This document shows positions 1-6,655 of a stretch of 7,947 nt of DNA, piece after piece; within the stretch, counting starts at the first letter, position 1; each line of letters begins with the position of its first letter. The position numbers were made by a program, and so were the translations under genes. The DNA comes from Flavobacteriales bacterium (GTDB lineage Bacteria > Bacteroidota > Bacteroidia > Flavobacteriales > BACL11). Under the pieces are notes generated by a model, which saw nothing but the letters and a program-made list of their open reading frames with translations, was not told where the DNA came from and did no database searches. The stretch covers positions 1-7,947 of the forward strand of contig PBQB01000045.1 of the NCBI GenBank assembly GCA_002724895.1, given 5' to 3'.

Positions 1-1074
1 AAAAACATCAAAACTAACATTATTAACAGCTTTAACATAATCTGTTATGCCACCAAAAAAACCATTTCTAATAGGAAAAAAAGTTTTTAGGTTTTTAATT
101 TTTAATATAGGCTTTTCAGAGAATATTTTTTTATGTTTATCTTGTCTTTCTTCTGATGAAATTTCCAAAGACTTTGTAAATTCAGAAACGCTAATATTAT
201 TGTCAACAATATTTCCATTTTTGTCAACCGTCATAAAATCACTGACGGTTGGTAAAAACTTGTATCTTTTATTTAATGGGGGACGGCATGCAAGCAGTCC
301 TTTTGTATAGGGGTGAGAAGGATTAGTAAAAATATCCCATACATTTCCTTGTTCAACAATTTTACCTTTATACATTACTACAACCTTGTCCGCCAGCTCA
401 GCAATTACCCCCAAATCATGAGTAATAAACATAATTCCCATGTCATGTTCTCTTTGTAGAGCTTTCATTAGCTCTAAAATAGTTTTTTGCACTGTAACAT
501 CCAATGCTGTTGTTGGTTCATCAGCGATTAAAACAGAAGGCTTACAAGACATAGCCATTGCAATCATAACTCTTTGCTTTTGTCCTCCTGAAATTTGATG
601 AGGATAAGTTGAAAAAATTCGTTCTGGATCAGGCAATTCAACCTCTTTAAAAAGAGAAATTGCAAGTTTTTTAGCTTCTTTTTTATCAAGATTTTGGTGT
701 AATATAATTGCTTCTGTAACCTGATCCCCACACGTAAAAACAGGATTTAACGATGTCATAGGCTCTTGAAAAATCATTGCAATATCATTTCCTCTATAAG
801 AACGCATTTTTTGTTCAGAGATGTTTAGTAGATTTATTTTCGAATCGCCATCATGATAAATAATATTCCCATTACTAATTTTTCCTGGCGGGGAAGGGAT
901 TAGTCTCATAGCTGACAGTGATGTGACGGATTTACCAGAACCAGACTCTCCAACAATACCAATTGTTTCTCCTTTGTTTAAGGTAAAGCTGACGTCGTTT
1001 ACAGCTTTGACAACAGTCCCTTCAGTCTGGAATTCAGTAACTAGATTTTGAAATTCTAATAATTTATTTTTCAT
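1..1074 (-). CDS. Tandem-fused oligopeptide-type ABC transporter ATP-binding protein (N-terminal part)
   Basis: This would be the cytoplasmic ATPase that powers uptake of peptides or related solutes (Dpp/Opp family) through membrane permeases not seen here. The open frame has 358 codons from the ATG at 1074 to the window edge and no stop, so the 3' end is missing. The first ABC domain is complete: Walker A GESGSGKS at residues 42-49, Q-loop FQEP at 102-105, signature SGGQ at 162-165, Walker B ending IADEP at 183-187, D-loop ALD at 190-192, and H-loop His219. A peptide-transporter C-terminal extension follows (HPYTKGLL, 254-261). A linker of about 55 residues then leads into a second domain start (ILKIKNL from 323, then KAVNNVSF). 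The window ends before its Walker A. This two-in-one layout matches the YejF/GsiA-like fused ATPases. The gene starts 97 bp downstream of lipB. Exact substrate is unknown. Confidence 0.93.
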   Translation of the reverse strand, partial: MKNKLLEFQNLVTEFQTEGTVVKAVNDVSFTLNKGETIGIVGESGSGKSVTSLSAMRLIPSPPGKISNGNIIYHDGDSKINLLNISEQKMRSYRGNDIAMIFQEPMTSLNPVFTCGDQVTEAIILHQNLDKKEAKKLAISLFKEVELPDPERIFSTYPHQISGGQKQRVMIAMAMSCKPSVLIADEPTTALDVTVQKTILELMKALQREHDMGIMFITHDLGVIAELADKVVVMYKGKIVEQGNVWDIFTNPSHPYTKGLLACRPPLNKRYKFLPTVSDFMTVDKNGNIVDNNISVSEFTKSLEISSEERQDKHKKIFSEKPILKIKNLKTFFPIRNGFFGGITDYVKAVNNVSFDVF

Positions 1075-1078
1075 ACTA

Positions 1079-1086
1079 TAAAGATA
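1079..1086 (-). promoter_or_regulatory. Possible -7-like promoter box close to the ABC ATPase start
   Basis: On the minus strand, TATCTTTA sits 4 nt before the ATG at 1074. It matches the Bacteroidota -7 consensus TAnnTTTG at all fixed positions except the last. I see no -33 TTTG at the usual spacing. If used, transcription would begin at or very near the ATG and give a leaderless mRNA. The same arrangement occurs before uvrC. In DNA this AT-rich a chance match is quite possible. Confidence 0.3.
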
Positions 1087-1165
1087 ATGAGGTTAAAAAT
1101 AAAACATCTTCTGTAAAACTCCACAAAAAATTTAATCTTTTCGACAATTTAGTAATAAACAGATT

Positions 1166-1196
1166 AAAAAGCTAGTCTTTAGAGATCTTAAAGACT
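1166..1196 (-). terminator. Possible intrinsic terminator overlapping the lipB stop codon
   Basis: A perfect 8-bp inverted repeat (AGTCTTTA at 1174-1181, TAAAGACT at 1189-1196) with a 7-nt loop lies at the very end of lipB. On the minus strand the 3' arm ends with the T of the lipB TAG stop. It is followed by AGC and a run of five T (1170-1166). The stem has only two G-C pairs, so it is weak. Its position at the end of the two-gene operon, with the next same-strand gene 97 bp on, supports the call. Confidence 0.45.
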
Positions 1197-1867
1197 CGTA
1201 TTAAATTACATTTTAATTTTTTTTTAACATCCTCTATTTTTAATTGTTTATCTAGTTCATTTTTAATAGAGGTAACTTTTTTATTGGAGATCCCACAAGG
1301 AATAATATTATTAAAATAATCTAAGTCGGTATTTACATTTAAAGCAAAACCATGCATTGTTACCCATCGACTAGTCCTAACCCCTAGAGCACAAATTTTT
1401 CTAGCATTTTTTTTTCCAGCATCAACCCAAACTCCAGTTTCCCCTCTTGAGCGACCGCAAAAAACACCATATTCATTAAGGGTTAAAATTACAGCTTCTT
1501 CAAGTAAGCGTAAATATTTATGAATATCAGTGAAAAAATTATCTAGATCAAAAATTGGATAACCTACAATTTGCCCGGGACCGTGAAAAGTAATATCTCC
1601 ACCTCTATTTATCTTATAAAAGTCTGCATTTTTTTTAAGTAGATCTTGTTTGCTGACAAGTAAGTTTTTTTCATCGCCACTTTTTCCAAGAGTATATACA
1701 TTAGGATGTTCGCAAAAAATAAAATAATTTTCAGTTTTTAACTGCTCTTCAGAGTTTCGATTTAAAGACTTTGTCTTTAATATTTTTGCAAAAAGAACCT
1801 CTTGATAATCCCAACATTTTTTATAGTCTATTAATCCTAAATCTATAAAATCAACATTTTTGTTCAT
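1172..1867 (-). CDS. lipB: Octanoyl-[acyl-carrier-protein]:protein N-octanoyltransferase LipB
   Basis: LipB moves octanoyl groups from acyl carrier protein to lysines of lipoyl domains (pyruvate and 2-oxoglutarate dehydrogenases, GcvH). It is the first step of endogenous lipoate synthesis, before LipA. The 231-residue length is normal for the family. The family signature RGGDITFHGPGQ lies at residues 88-99. The catalytic pair is visible: Lys157 in RKICALGV and Cys191 in IIPCGIS. TMHGFALNVN (170-179) is also typical. The ATG at 1867 overlaps the stop of the upstream isomerase gene as ATGA, so the two are probably co-transcribed and translationally coupled. No lipA is visible in this window. 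The stop codon lies inside a possible terminator hairpin. Confidence 0.97.
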   Translation of the reverse strand: MNKNVDFIDLGLIDYKKCWDYQEVLFAKILKTKSLNRNSEEQLKTENYFIFCEHPNVYTLGKSGDEKNLLVSKQDLLKKNADFYKINRGGDITFHGPGQIVGYPIFDLDNFFTDIHKYLRLLEEAVILTLNEYGVFCGRSRGETGVWVDAGKKNARKICALGVRTSRWVTMHGFALNVNTDLDYFNNIIPCGISNKKVTSIKNELDKQLKIEDVKKKLKCNLIRVFKISKD

Positions 1868-2856
1868 GATATTTTAGCAAGCTCTGCTTTTAAATAATTG
1901 ATAACGTCAATTTCTATGGCGTCAACATTGTTTAATACCGACAAATACCAACTAATCCAATCTCCCACATGAATTAAGTAAAGGCTTCTTTCTAATAAGC
2001 TATTCCCCTTACTTTGGATATCTATGATGTCTTTTGTATACTTGCGTAAGACTTTTTTGTTGATTTTAACGCGAATTTTGTTTCGGCTATCATCAATTTT
2101 GTTGCTAAGAAACAAAACTGCTAATTTTTCAGTGTTTGTTCTCCATCCTAAAAGTTCATTATGGTTCATTTCTGGAACTACATGATGCCAACATAACATT
2201 TTAGAGTTTTCATTTATTTGTTGTCTAAGCCTTACAGCAACTCCTTCGAAACCATCACAAACATAAATCACAGGTGTTTTATCAAATAACTTTTCAGCTA
2301 TTTTTTTTGCATCGGATTTAATGTTTTCACTTTCTGCTGTTAAAGAAGCGACGCTCGATTTAAAGTCAGAAATAAAAGAATCGTTAATTAAACCATAATT
2401 ATATAAAACAAAAAATAATTCTGTAAAAGAATATCCAAACATAGCTCTAGGGGGGTGTCCTCCTGGAATTAAAATTAGATTGAAGTTGTTTTTTTCAGCA
2501 AAAGATTTAAGTTTTCCGCCAGATGTAATCACACATATTTCCGCATTTTTTAAAACACAATTTTCTAAACTAATAATGGTTTCTTCTGTGTTTCCAGAAT
2601 AAGAGCAGGCTATTACAAGGGTGTTTTCATCAACACCTGCAGGAATAGAGTATCCTTTATTAATGCGTATCGCAATAGGCAGATCTTTGTATAGAATATC
2701 ACTCATAATACTTGCGCCAATACCAGAACCACCAAGGCCACAAATCAGAACACTTTTGATTTCTTTTTTAGGTTTTTTAAGAGATGTAGATAGCCCTATT
2801 TGAATAGCGTGTTCAATATGAGAACAGAAATCACTTATATAATCATTCATTTTCAT
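1864..2856 (-). CDS. Bifunctional phosphoglucose/phosphomannose isomerase family protein (SIS domains)
   Basis: This is a sugar-phosphate isomerase of the compact PGI/PMI family. Known members interconvert glucose-6-phosphate or mannose-6-phosphate with fructose-6-phosphate, feeding glycolysis and nucleotide-sugar synthesis. The 330-residue length fits. The first SIS domain has the phosphate-binding GLGGSGIG (40-47) and SYSGNTEE (85-92). A conserved PGGHPPRAMFGYSF follows at 131-144. The likely catalytic residues are Glu216 in INENSK and His232 in NHNEL. Their 16-residue spacing equals that of Glu203 and His219 in the Pyrobaculum enzyme. The C-terminus ends in the usual helix (VINYLKAEL). The ATG at 2856 is used, but Met3 (2850) is equally possible. 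The stop overlaps the lipB start by 4 bases. Whether it acts on both sugars cannot be read from sequence. Confidence 0.88.
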   Translation of the reverse strand: MKMNDYISDFCSHIEHAIQIGLSTSLKKPKKEIKSVLICGLGGSGIGASIMSDILYKDLPIAIRINKGYSIPAGVDENTLVIACSYSGNTEETIISLENCVLKNAEICVITSGGKLKSFAEKNNFNLILIPGGHPPRAMFGYSFTELFFVLYNYGLINDSFISDFKSSVASLTAESENIKSDAKKIAEKLFDKTPVIYVCDGFEGVAVRLRQQINENSKMLCWHHVVPEMNHNELLGWRTNTEKLAVLFLSNKIDDSRNKIRVKINKKVLRKYTKDIIDIQSKGNSLLERSLYLIHVGDWISWYLSVLNNVDAIEIDVINYLKAELAKIS

Positions 2857-2912
2857 TTTTAAGGAATTTAAGTTAAATCAAAAAGAACTCGAAAATACAA
2901 AATAATAGGATA

Positions 2913-2925
2913 ATAGATTTTCTAT
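2913..2925. repeat. 13-bp inverted repeat overlapping the lysS -7 box
   Basis: ATAGA-TTT-TCTAT is a perfect 5-3-5 inverted repeat whose right arm runs into the first three bases of the lysS -7 element. Its location would suit an operator, but the arms are short and AT-rich, so chance is a fair explanation. Confidence 0.2.
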
Positions 2926-2930
2926 CTTTG
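2923..2930 (+). promoter_or_regulatory. Bacteroidota-type -7 promoter box of lysS
   Basis: TATCTTTG is an exact match to the Bacteroidota housekeeping sigma -7 consensus TAnnTTTG. It lies 17 nt before the lysS ATG in the 91-bp divergent spacer. It would give a leader of about ten bases, as is common where Shine-Dalgarno sequences are not used. No clear -33 TTTG is present at 19-21 bp upstream. Confidence 0.55.
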
Positions 2931-2947
2931 CAAAAAAAAGAGTAAAA

Positions 2948-4456
2948 ATGTTTTCAGAACAAGAACAAATAAGAAGAGAGTCTTTAAAAAAATTACGAGA
3001 TTTAGGGTATAACCCATATCCTCCAGAGAAGTTTGAAGTAAATAAAACATCTGTAGAGATAAAACAAAACTTTTCAGAAGGGTCTTCAATGGAAGTTGTT
3101 ATAGCTGGAAGAATTATGAGCAGAAGGATAATGGGCAAGGCTTCGTTCATGGAAATACAGGACAAAGAGGGAAAAATACAGGTTTATCTAAATAGAGATG
3201 AAATTTGTAAAGGAGAAGACAAAACGCTTTATAATATAGTTTTTAAAAAACTTTTAGACATAGGAGATATTGTTGGAATAATGGGTGATGTTTTTATAAC
3301 AAAGGTTGGTGAAATTTCTGTTAAAGCTGAAGAATTAACAATCTTAACAAAATCGTTAAAACCGTTGCCTTTACCAAAAAAAGACTCGGAAGGAAGAATT
3401 TATGACGCTTTTACAGATCCAGAAAAACGTTATAGACAAAGATACGTTGATTTAATAGTAAACCCAGGTGTTAAGGACGTCTTTATTAAAAGAACAAAGC
3501 TCACAAACTCTATGAGGCAGTATTTAAACGAAAAGGGTTATTTAGAAGTAGAAACACCTATTTTACAACCGCTTTACGGAGGGGCTTCTGCTAGACCGTT
3601 TAAGACCCATCATAATACTTTGGATATAGACCTATATTTACGAATTGCAAATGAACTGTATCTTAAAAGACTAATTGTTGGTGGTTTTGACGGTGTTTAT
3701 GAGTTTTCTAAAGATTTTAGAAATGAAGGGATGAGCAGATTTCATAATCCAGAGTTTACGCAGATGGAGCTGTACGTAGCATACAAAGATTATTTTTGGA
3801 TGATGGATTTAGTAGAGGAAATGGTTGAAAAAATTGCACTGGATTTACATTCTAAAACAGAACTAAAAGTAGGTGATAAATTAATCAACTTTAAAAGACC
3901 TTGGAGAAGAGTTTCTATGTATGAAATAATTGAAGAATATACAGGAGAAGACATTTCTTCTCTAGATATGGTTGAATTAAGAACCGTTTCTAAGCAAATA
4001 GGCCTAGATTTAGATGACGGTGTAGGTAGAGGTAAAATTATTGATGAGATTTTTGGATTAAAATGTGAACCCAATATTATTCAGCCAACATTTGTTACCA
4101 ACTACCCTGTTGAGATGTCTCCGTTAGCTAAAAAACATAGAAAACATGAGGGACTTGTAGAAAGGTTTGAAATGGTTTGTAATGGAAAAGAAATATGCAA
4201 TGCTTTTTCAGAGTTAAATGATCCAATAGATCAACGAAAAAGATTTATGGAACAACTTAACTTGGCAAAAAAAGGAGATAAAGAAGCGATGCTATTAGAT
4301 GAGGACTACATTAACGCTATTGAATATGGAATGCCTCCAACAGCTGGACTAGGTATAGGAATAGACAGGTTAAGTATGCTAATGACAAACAGTTCGTCAA
4401 TACAAGACGTTTTATTTTTTCCACAAATGAAGCCAGAACAAAAAAATAAAAAATAA
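2948..4456 (+). CDS. lysS: Lysine--tRNA ligase, class II
   Basis: This cytoplasmic enzyme charges tRNA-Lys with lysine using ATP. The N-terminal OB-fold anticodon-binding domain covers roughly residues 45-145 ([11 protein letters not shown], then [14 protein letters not shown]). The class II catalytic core follows, with motif 1 near 175-205, GGASARPF at 211-218 with KTHHN at 219-223, motif 2 FRNEG at 257-261 followed by [11 protein letters not shown], and motif 3 GLGIGIDR at 467-474. The ATG at 2948 is chosen because it follows the -7 box by 17 nt and gives a family-like N-terminus. At 502 residues it is the standard bacterial length. As I recall, many Flavobacteriia LysRS carry a further 60-70 residue C-terminal tail, which is absent here. 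The rhodanese gene starts 5 bp downstream. Confidence 0.98.
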   Translation: MFSEQEQIRRESLKKLRDLGYNPYPPEKFEVNKTSVEIKQNFSEGSSMEVVIAGRIMSRRIMGKASFMEIQDKEGKIQVYLNRDEICKGEDKTLYNIVFKKLLDIGDIVGIMGDVFITKVGEISVKAEELTILTKSLKPLPLPKKDSEGRIYDAFTDPEKRYRQRYVDLIVNPGVKDVFIKRTKLTNSMRQYLNEKGYLEVETPILQPLYGGASARPFKTHHNTLDIDLYLRIANELYLKRLIVGGFDGVYEFSKDFRNEGMSRFHNPEFTQMELYVAYKDYFWMMDLVEEMVEKIALDLHSKTELKVGDKLINFKRPWRRVSMYEIIEEYTGEDISSLDMVELRTVSKQIGLDLDDGVGRGKIIDEIFGLKCEPNIIQPTFVTNYPVEMSPLAKKHRKHEGLVERFEMVCNGKEICNAFSELNDPIDQRKRFMEQLNLAKKGDKEAMLLDEDYINAIEYGMPPTAGLGIGIDRLSMLMTNSSSIQDVLFFPQMKPEQKNKK

Positions 4457-4461
4457 GCAAA

Positions 4462-4818
4462 ATGATAATAGAAAAAAAATATGTAGAAGTATTTAAAAAA
4501 AATGAGATAAATGGTGAAGAACTGCAGAGTCTTTTAGAGCAAAGAAAAGAAAAAAAAATAGAGTTTTTATTAGTAGACGTTAGAGAGCAATATGAGCATG
4601 ACAATATAAAAATTGACGGAGTGGACATGTTAATTCCGATGTCAATTTTTTTTGACAAAGTTGTTGAAATAGAAAAGTATAAAGAAACACCAATTATTAC
4701 CCAGTGTAAGGTTGGAGGAAGGTCTGCCCAAGCGCAAAGAAACCTTCGTCAAATGGGATTTAAAACCGTAATAAACCTTCAAGGAGGAATTTCAGAATAT
4801 AAAGGAAAAACTAGTTAA
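4462..4818 (+). CDS. Single-domain rhodanese-like protein
   Basis: This is a small (118-residue) rhodanese fold protein, the type that carries sulfane sulfur as a cysteine persulfide. It has no signal peptide, so it is probably cytoplasmic. The LLVDVREQYEHD segment (36-47) is the typical first strand and CH2A-like motif. The active-site loop is CKVGGRS with the persulfide-forming Cys82 and loop-closing Arg87. INLQGGISEYK (about residues 104-114) is the usual final element. The first 30 or so residues are charged and lysine-rich. It begins 5 bp after the lysS stop with no promoter of its own, so it is almost certainly co-transcribed with lysS. Its sulfur acceptor is unknown; a role in tRNA thiolation is only a guess from the neighbour. 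The last 8 bases overlap the end of uvrC on the other strand. Confidence 0.93.
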   Translation: MIIEKKYVEVFKKNEINGEELQSLLEQRKEKKIEFLLVDVREQYEHDNIKIDGVDMLIPMSIFFDKVVEIEKYKETPIITQCKVGGRSAQAQRNLRQMGFKTVINLQGGISEYKGKTS

Positions 4819-6532
4819 AAATTTTTTTTGCTTTAACCTCACCCACAACTTCGCCAACTTTCTTAATACCTGCCAGTTTAGCATTTTTGATTGAGCCAAA
4901 ATTTAGAATGATTTTTTCAATAGTTTTAGGGCCAATACCTCTAGTTTTTTGCAGAGAAATGTTTAGTAGTTTTTTTTCTCGCTTTTTCCTATGTTGCGAA
5001 AGACTAAATCTGTGCGCCTCATCTCGTAAGTGTTGTATTAATTTTAGACTGCTGGACCGTTTATCTAAATAAAGAGGAATAGGATCTTCTTCAAAAAATA
5101 TTTCCTCTAATCGCTTAGCAATGCCAATTATTTTTATTTTTCTAAAAAGGGATAATTTTTTCAAACTTTTAATAGCGGCATTTAGTTGTCCTTTTCCTCC
5201 GTCTATAATAATTAAATCAGGAAGAGGATTTTTTTCATTAATTAGTCTGAGATACCTTCTATAAACAACCTCTTCAATACTTTTGAAGTCATCAGGACCA
5301 GAAACAGTTTTTATATTAAAGAATCGGTATTCTTTTTTTGCAGGACGGCCTTTTTTAAAAACAACACATGCACCAATAGAGAAAAAACCTTGTGTATTAG
5401 AGATGTCAAAACACTCTATATGGTTAGGGAGATTATTAAGCTTTAATTCATGTTTTAAACTAGTTAACACTTTAGAAACGTTGGAATTTTCAGAATTTAA
5501 AAGGCGACGTTTTTTGTTTTTTAAAAGTATATACTTGGCATTTTTGATACTAACATCTAGAAGTTTTTTCTTTGCGCCAATTTTTGGAGTTGATAATTTT
5601 ATGTTTTTCCAGATGTTTTTAATTTTATGAGAGCAATAAATATTTTTAGCATTGCTTTTAAAGCGAGAGCGCAATTCTACAATTGCTAATTGCAAAATGT
5701 TTTCATCTGATTCCTCAAGCTTTTTTTTCATTTCTAATGTGTGTGTTTGAACTACAGCTCCTGAAAGAATTTTCAAATAATTTATATATGCATATTTTCC
5801 ATCATTTTGAAGAGAAAAAACATCTATATTATCAAGTTTCGGGCTAACGATGGTTGATTTTGTTTGATGTTTTTTTATCAAATCTATTTGCTCTTTTATT
5901 TTTTGTGCTCTTTCAAAATCTAATCTGTCAGAATAATACAACATTTTATTATTTAGTTTTCGCATCAAACTTTTTAAGTCTGTTTCCAGTAATTTTTTCA
6001 CACCATTAATTATCGAGAGATATTGCATGCGAGAAGAATTATTAAGATCTCTTTGGACATATGAAAAAGGCGTCCAACCGTTATCATAAAACATATCAGA
6101 AATGTAATCCATTAATATTTTTACAATCCAAGTAGACATATATGGGCCATAATAATTATTTTTTTTGTCTTCTACCTTTCTAGTCTGAAAAATTCTAGGA
6201 AACTTTTCTGAAGTAATACATATCCACGGATAGGTCTTGTCATCTTTTAGTAAAACATTGTATTTAGGCTGATATTGTTTTATCAAATTGTTTTCAAGAA
6301 GTAATGCATCAAGCTCTGTGGAGACAACAATGCATTCAACGGAAAATATTTGTTTAACAAGAACTTTTGTTTTGGGACTGTTGTTTTTATTAAAATAAGA
6401 CCTAACACGATTATTTAAATTTTTGGCTTTGCCAACATAAAGTAATTGCTTTTCTTTATTGTAATATTGGTATACACCAGGCTTTTTTGGTGTTTCAGAA
6501 ATTAATTTAATTATACAAGATTTAGATAACAT
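4811..6532 (-). CDS. uvrC: Excinuclease ABC subunit C (UvrC), lacking the usual cysteine cluster
   Basis: UvrC makes both incisions around UvrAB-bound DNA damage in nucleotide excision repair. The N-terminal GIY-YIG nuclease is intact: GVY at 19-21, YVGKAKN at 32-38, Arg42, Tyr46 and catalytic Glu80 in LLLENNL. A GPY motif at 129-131 ends that part. The UvrB-binding UVR helix pair spans about 188-222 (DFERAQKIKEQ from 205). The RNase H-like second nuclease has its expected residues: Asp376 in FDIS, Asp444 in DGGKGQL and His507 in DEAHRF. Two C-terminal helix-hairpin-helix motifs follow (TRGIGPKTIEKI, then AGIKKVGEVVG). At 573 residues it is slightly short. The missing length is between GPY and UVR, where the normal four-cysteine segment is replaced by cysteine-free sequence. 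The gene converges on the rhodanese gene and stands alone on its strand. Confidence 0.96.
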   Translation of the reverse strand: MLSKSCIIKLISETPKKPGVYQYYNKEKQLLYVGKAKNLNNRVRSYFNKNNSPKTKVLVKQIFSVECIVVSTELDALLLENNLIKQYQPKYNVLLKDDKTYPWICITSEKFPRIFQTRKVEDKKNNYYGPYMSTWIVKILMDYISDMFYDNGWTPFSYVQRDLNNSSRMQYLSIINGVKKLLETDLKSLMRKLNNKMLYYSDRLDFERAQKIKEQIDLIKKHQTKSTIVSPKLDNIDVFSLQNDGKYAYINYLKILSGAVVQTHTLEMKKKLEESDENILQLAIVELRSRFKSNAKNIYCSHKIKNIWKNIKLSTPKIGAKKKLLDVSIKNAKYILLKNKKRRLLNSENSNVSKVLTSLKHELKLNNLPNHIECFDISNTQGFFSIGACVVFKKGRPAKKEYRFFNIKTVSGPDDFKSIEEVVYRRYLRLINEKNPLPDLIIIDGGKGQLNAAIKSLKKLSLFRKIKIIGIAKRLEEIFFEEDPIPLYLDKRSSSLKLIQHLRDEAHRFSLSQHRKKREKKLLNISLQKTRGIGPKTIEKIILNFGSIKNAKLAGIKKVGEVVGEVKAKKIFN

Positions 6533-6536
6533 TATA

Positions 6537-6544
6537 TAAAGGTA
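6537..6544 (-). promoter_or_regulatory. Possible -7-like promoter box close to the uvrC start
   Basis: On the minus strand, TACCTTTA ends 4 nt before the uvrC ATG. It differs from TAnnTTTG only at the last base. The arrangement copies that seen before the ABC ATPase gene and would place transcription initiation at or next to the start codon. No -33 element is visible in the very AT-rich upstream DNA. Confidence 0.3.
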
Positions 6545-6587
6545 AATATTATTTTATAATTAAATTAATAATAATTAAAACAAGAAT

Positions 6588-6624
6588 CTTTTTTAAGAAA
6601 ACATAATTATTTTCTTTAAAAAAG
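6588..6624. repeat. Long imperfect inverted repeat in the uvrC-asd divergent spacer
   Basis: The left arm at 6588-6601 (CTTTTTTAAGAAAA) pairs with the right arm at 6610-6624 (TTTTCTTTAAAAAAG) apart from one extra T, around an 8-base loop. This gives 14 bp of pairing in a 123-bp spacer. It overlaps the predicted -33 element of asd. It could be an operator, a cruciform or hairpin, or simply a product of extreme AT content. Confidence 0.4.
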
Positions 6625-6641
6625 TAAATGTATTATTTTTG
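6611..6641 (+). promoter_or_regulatory. Bacteroidota-type promoter of asd
   Basis: The -7 box TATTTTTG at 6634-6641 matches TAnnTTTG exactly. A -33-like TTTC (consensus TTTG) at 6611-6614 lies exactly 19 bp upstream, the expected spacing. The ATG at 6656 follows 14 nt after the -7 box, giving a very short leader. The -33 part lies in the right arm of the inverted repeat at 6588-6624, so a protein bound to that repeat could block this promoter. Confidence 0.5.
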
Positions 6642-6655
6642 AATAAAAATTAAAC

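Noticed and set aside
47..310. Plus-strand open frame of 87 codons
   Set aside because: It lies antisense within the ABC ATPase coding region, has no recognisable domain, and the minus-strand frame shows a full set of ABC motifs.
2866..2878. 13-bp palindrome ATTTAA-G-TTAAAT upstream of the isomerase gene
   Set aside because: It is made only of A and T apart from the centre base. Such short palindromes are expected by chance at this composition.
2898..2905. Possible minus-strand -7 box (TTATTTTG) for the isomerase-lipB operon
   Set aside because: The second base of the invariant TA is wrong and no -33 element is at the right distance, so the operon's promoter cannot be placed with confidence.
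4317..4658. Minus-strand hydrophobic open frame of 113 codons resembling a membrane protein
   Set aside because: It spans the lysS end and the rhodanese start on the opposite strand. Its hydrophobicity comes from reading A-rich lysine codons backwards as T-rich ones.
4814..4837. Possible terminator hairpin between rhodanese and uvrC (GTTAAA ... TTTAAC)
   Set aside because: The 6-bp stem has a single G-C pair and a 12-base loop, and its T-run lies in the loop rather than after the stem.
5283..5630. Plus-strand open frame of 115 codons
   Set aside because: It is antisense to the UvrC endonuclease domain, which has conserved catalytic residues in the real frame. The plus frame shows only phenylalanine-rich shadow sequence.
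5972..6139. Frameshift in uvrC as the cause of the missing cysteine motif
   Set aside because: The frame stays open across the segment, flanking motifs on both sides are in the same frame, and the other two frames do not encode the cysteine pattern.
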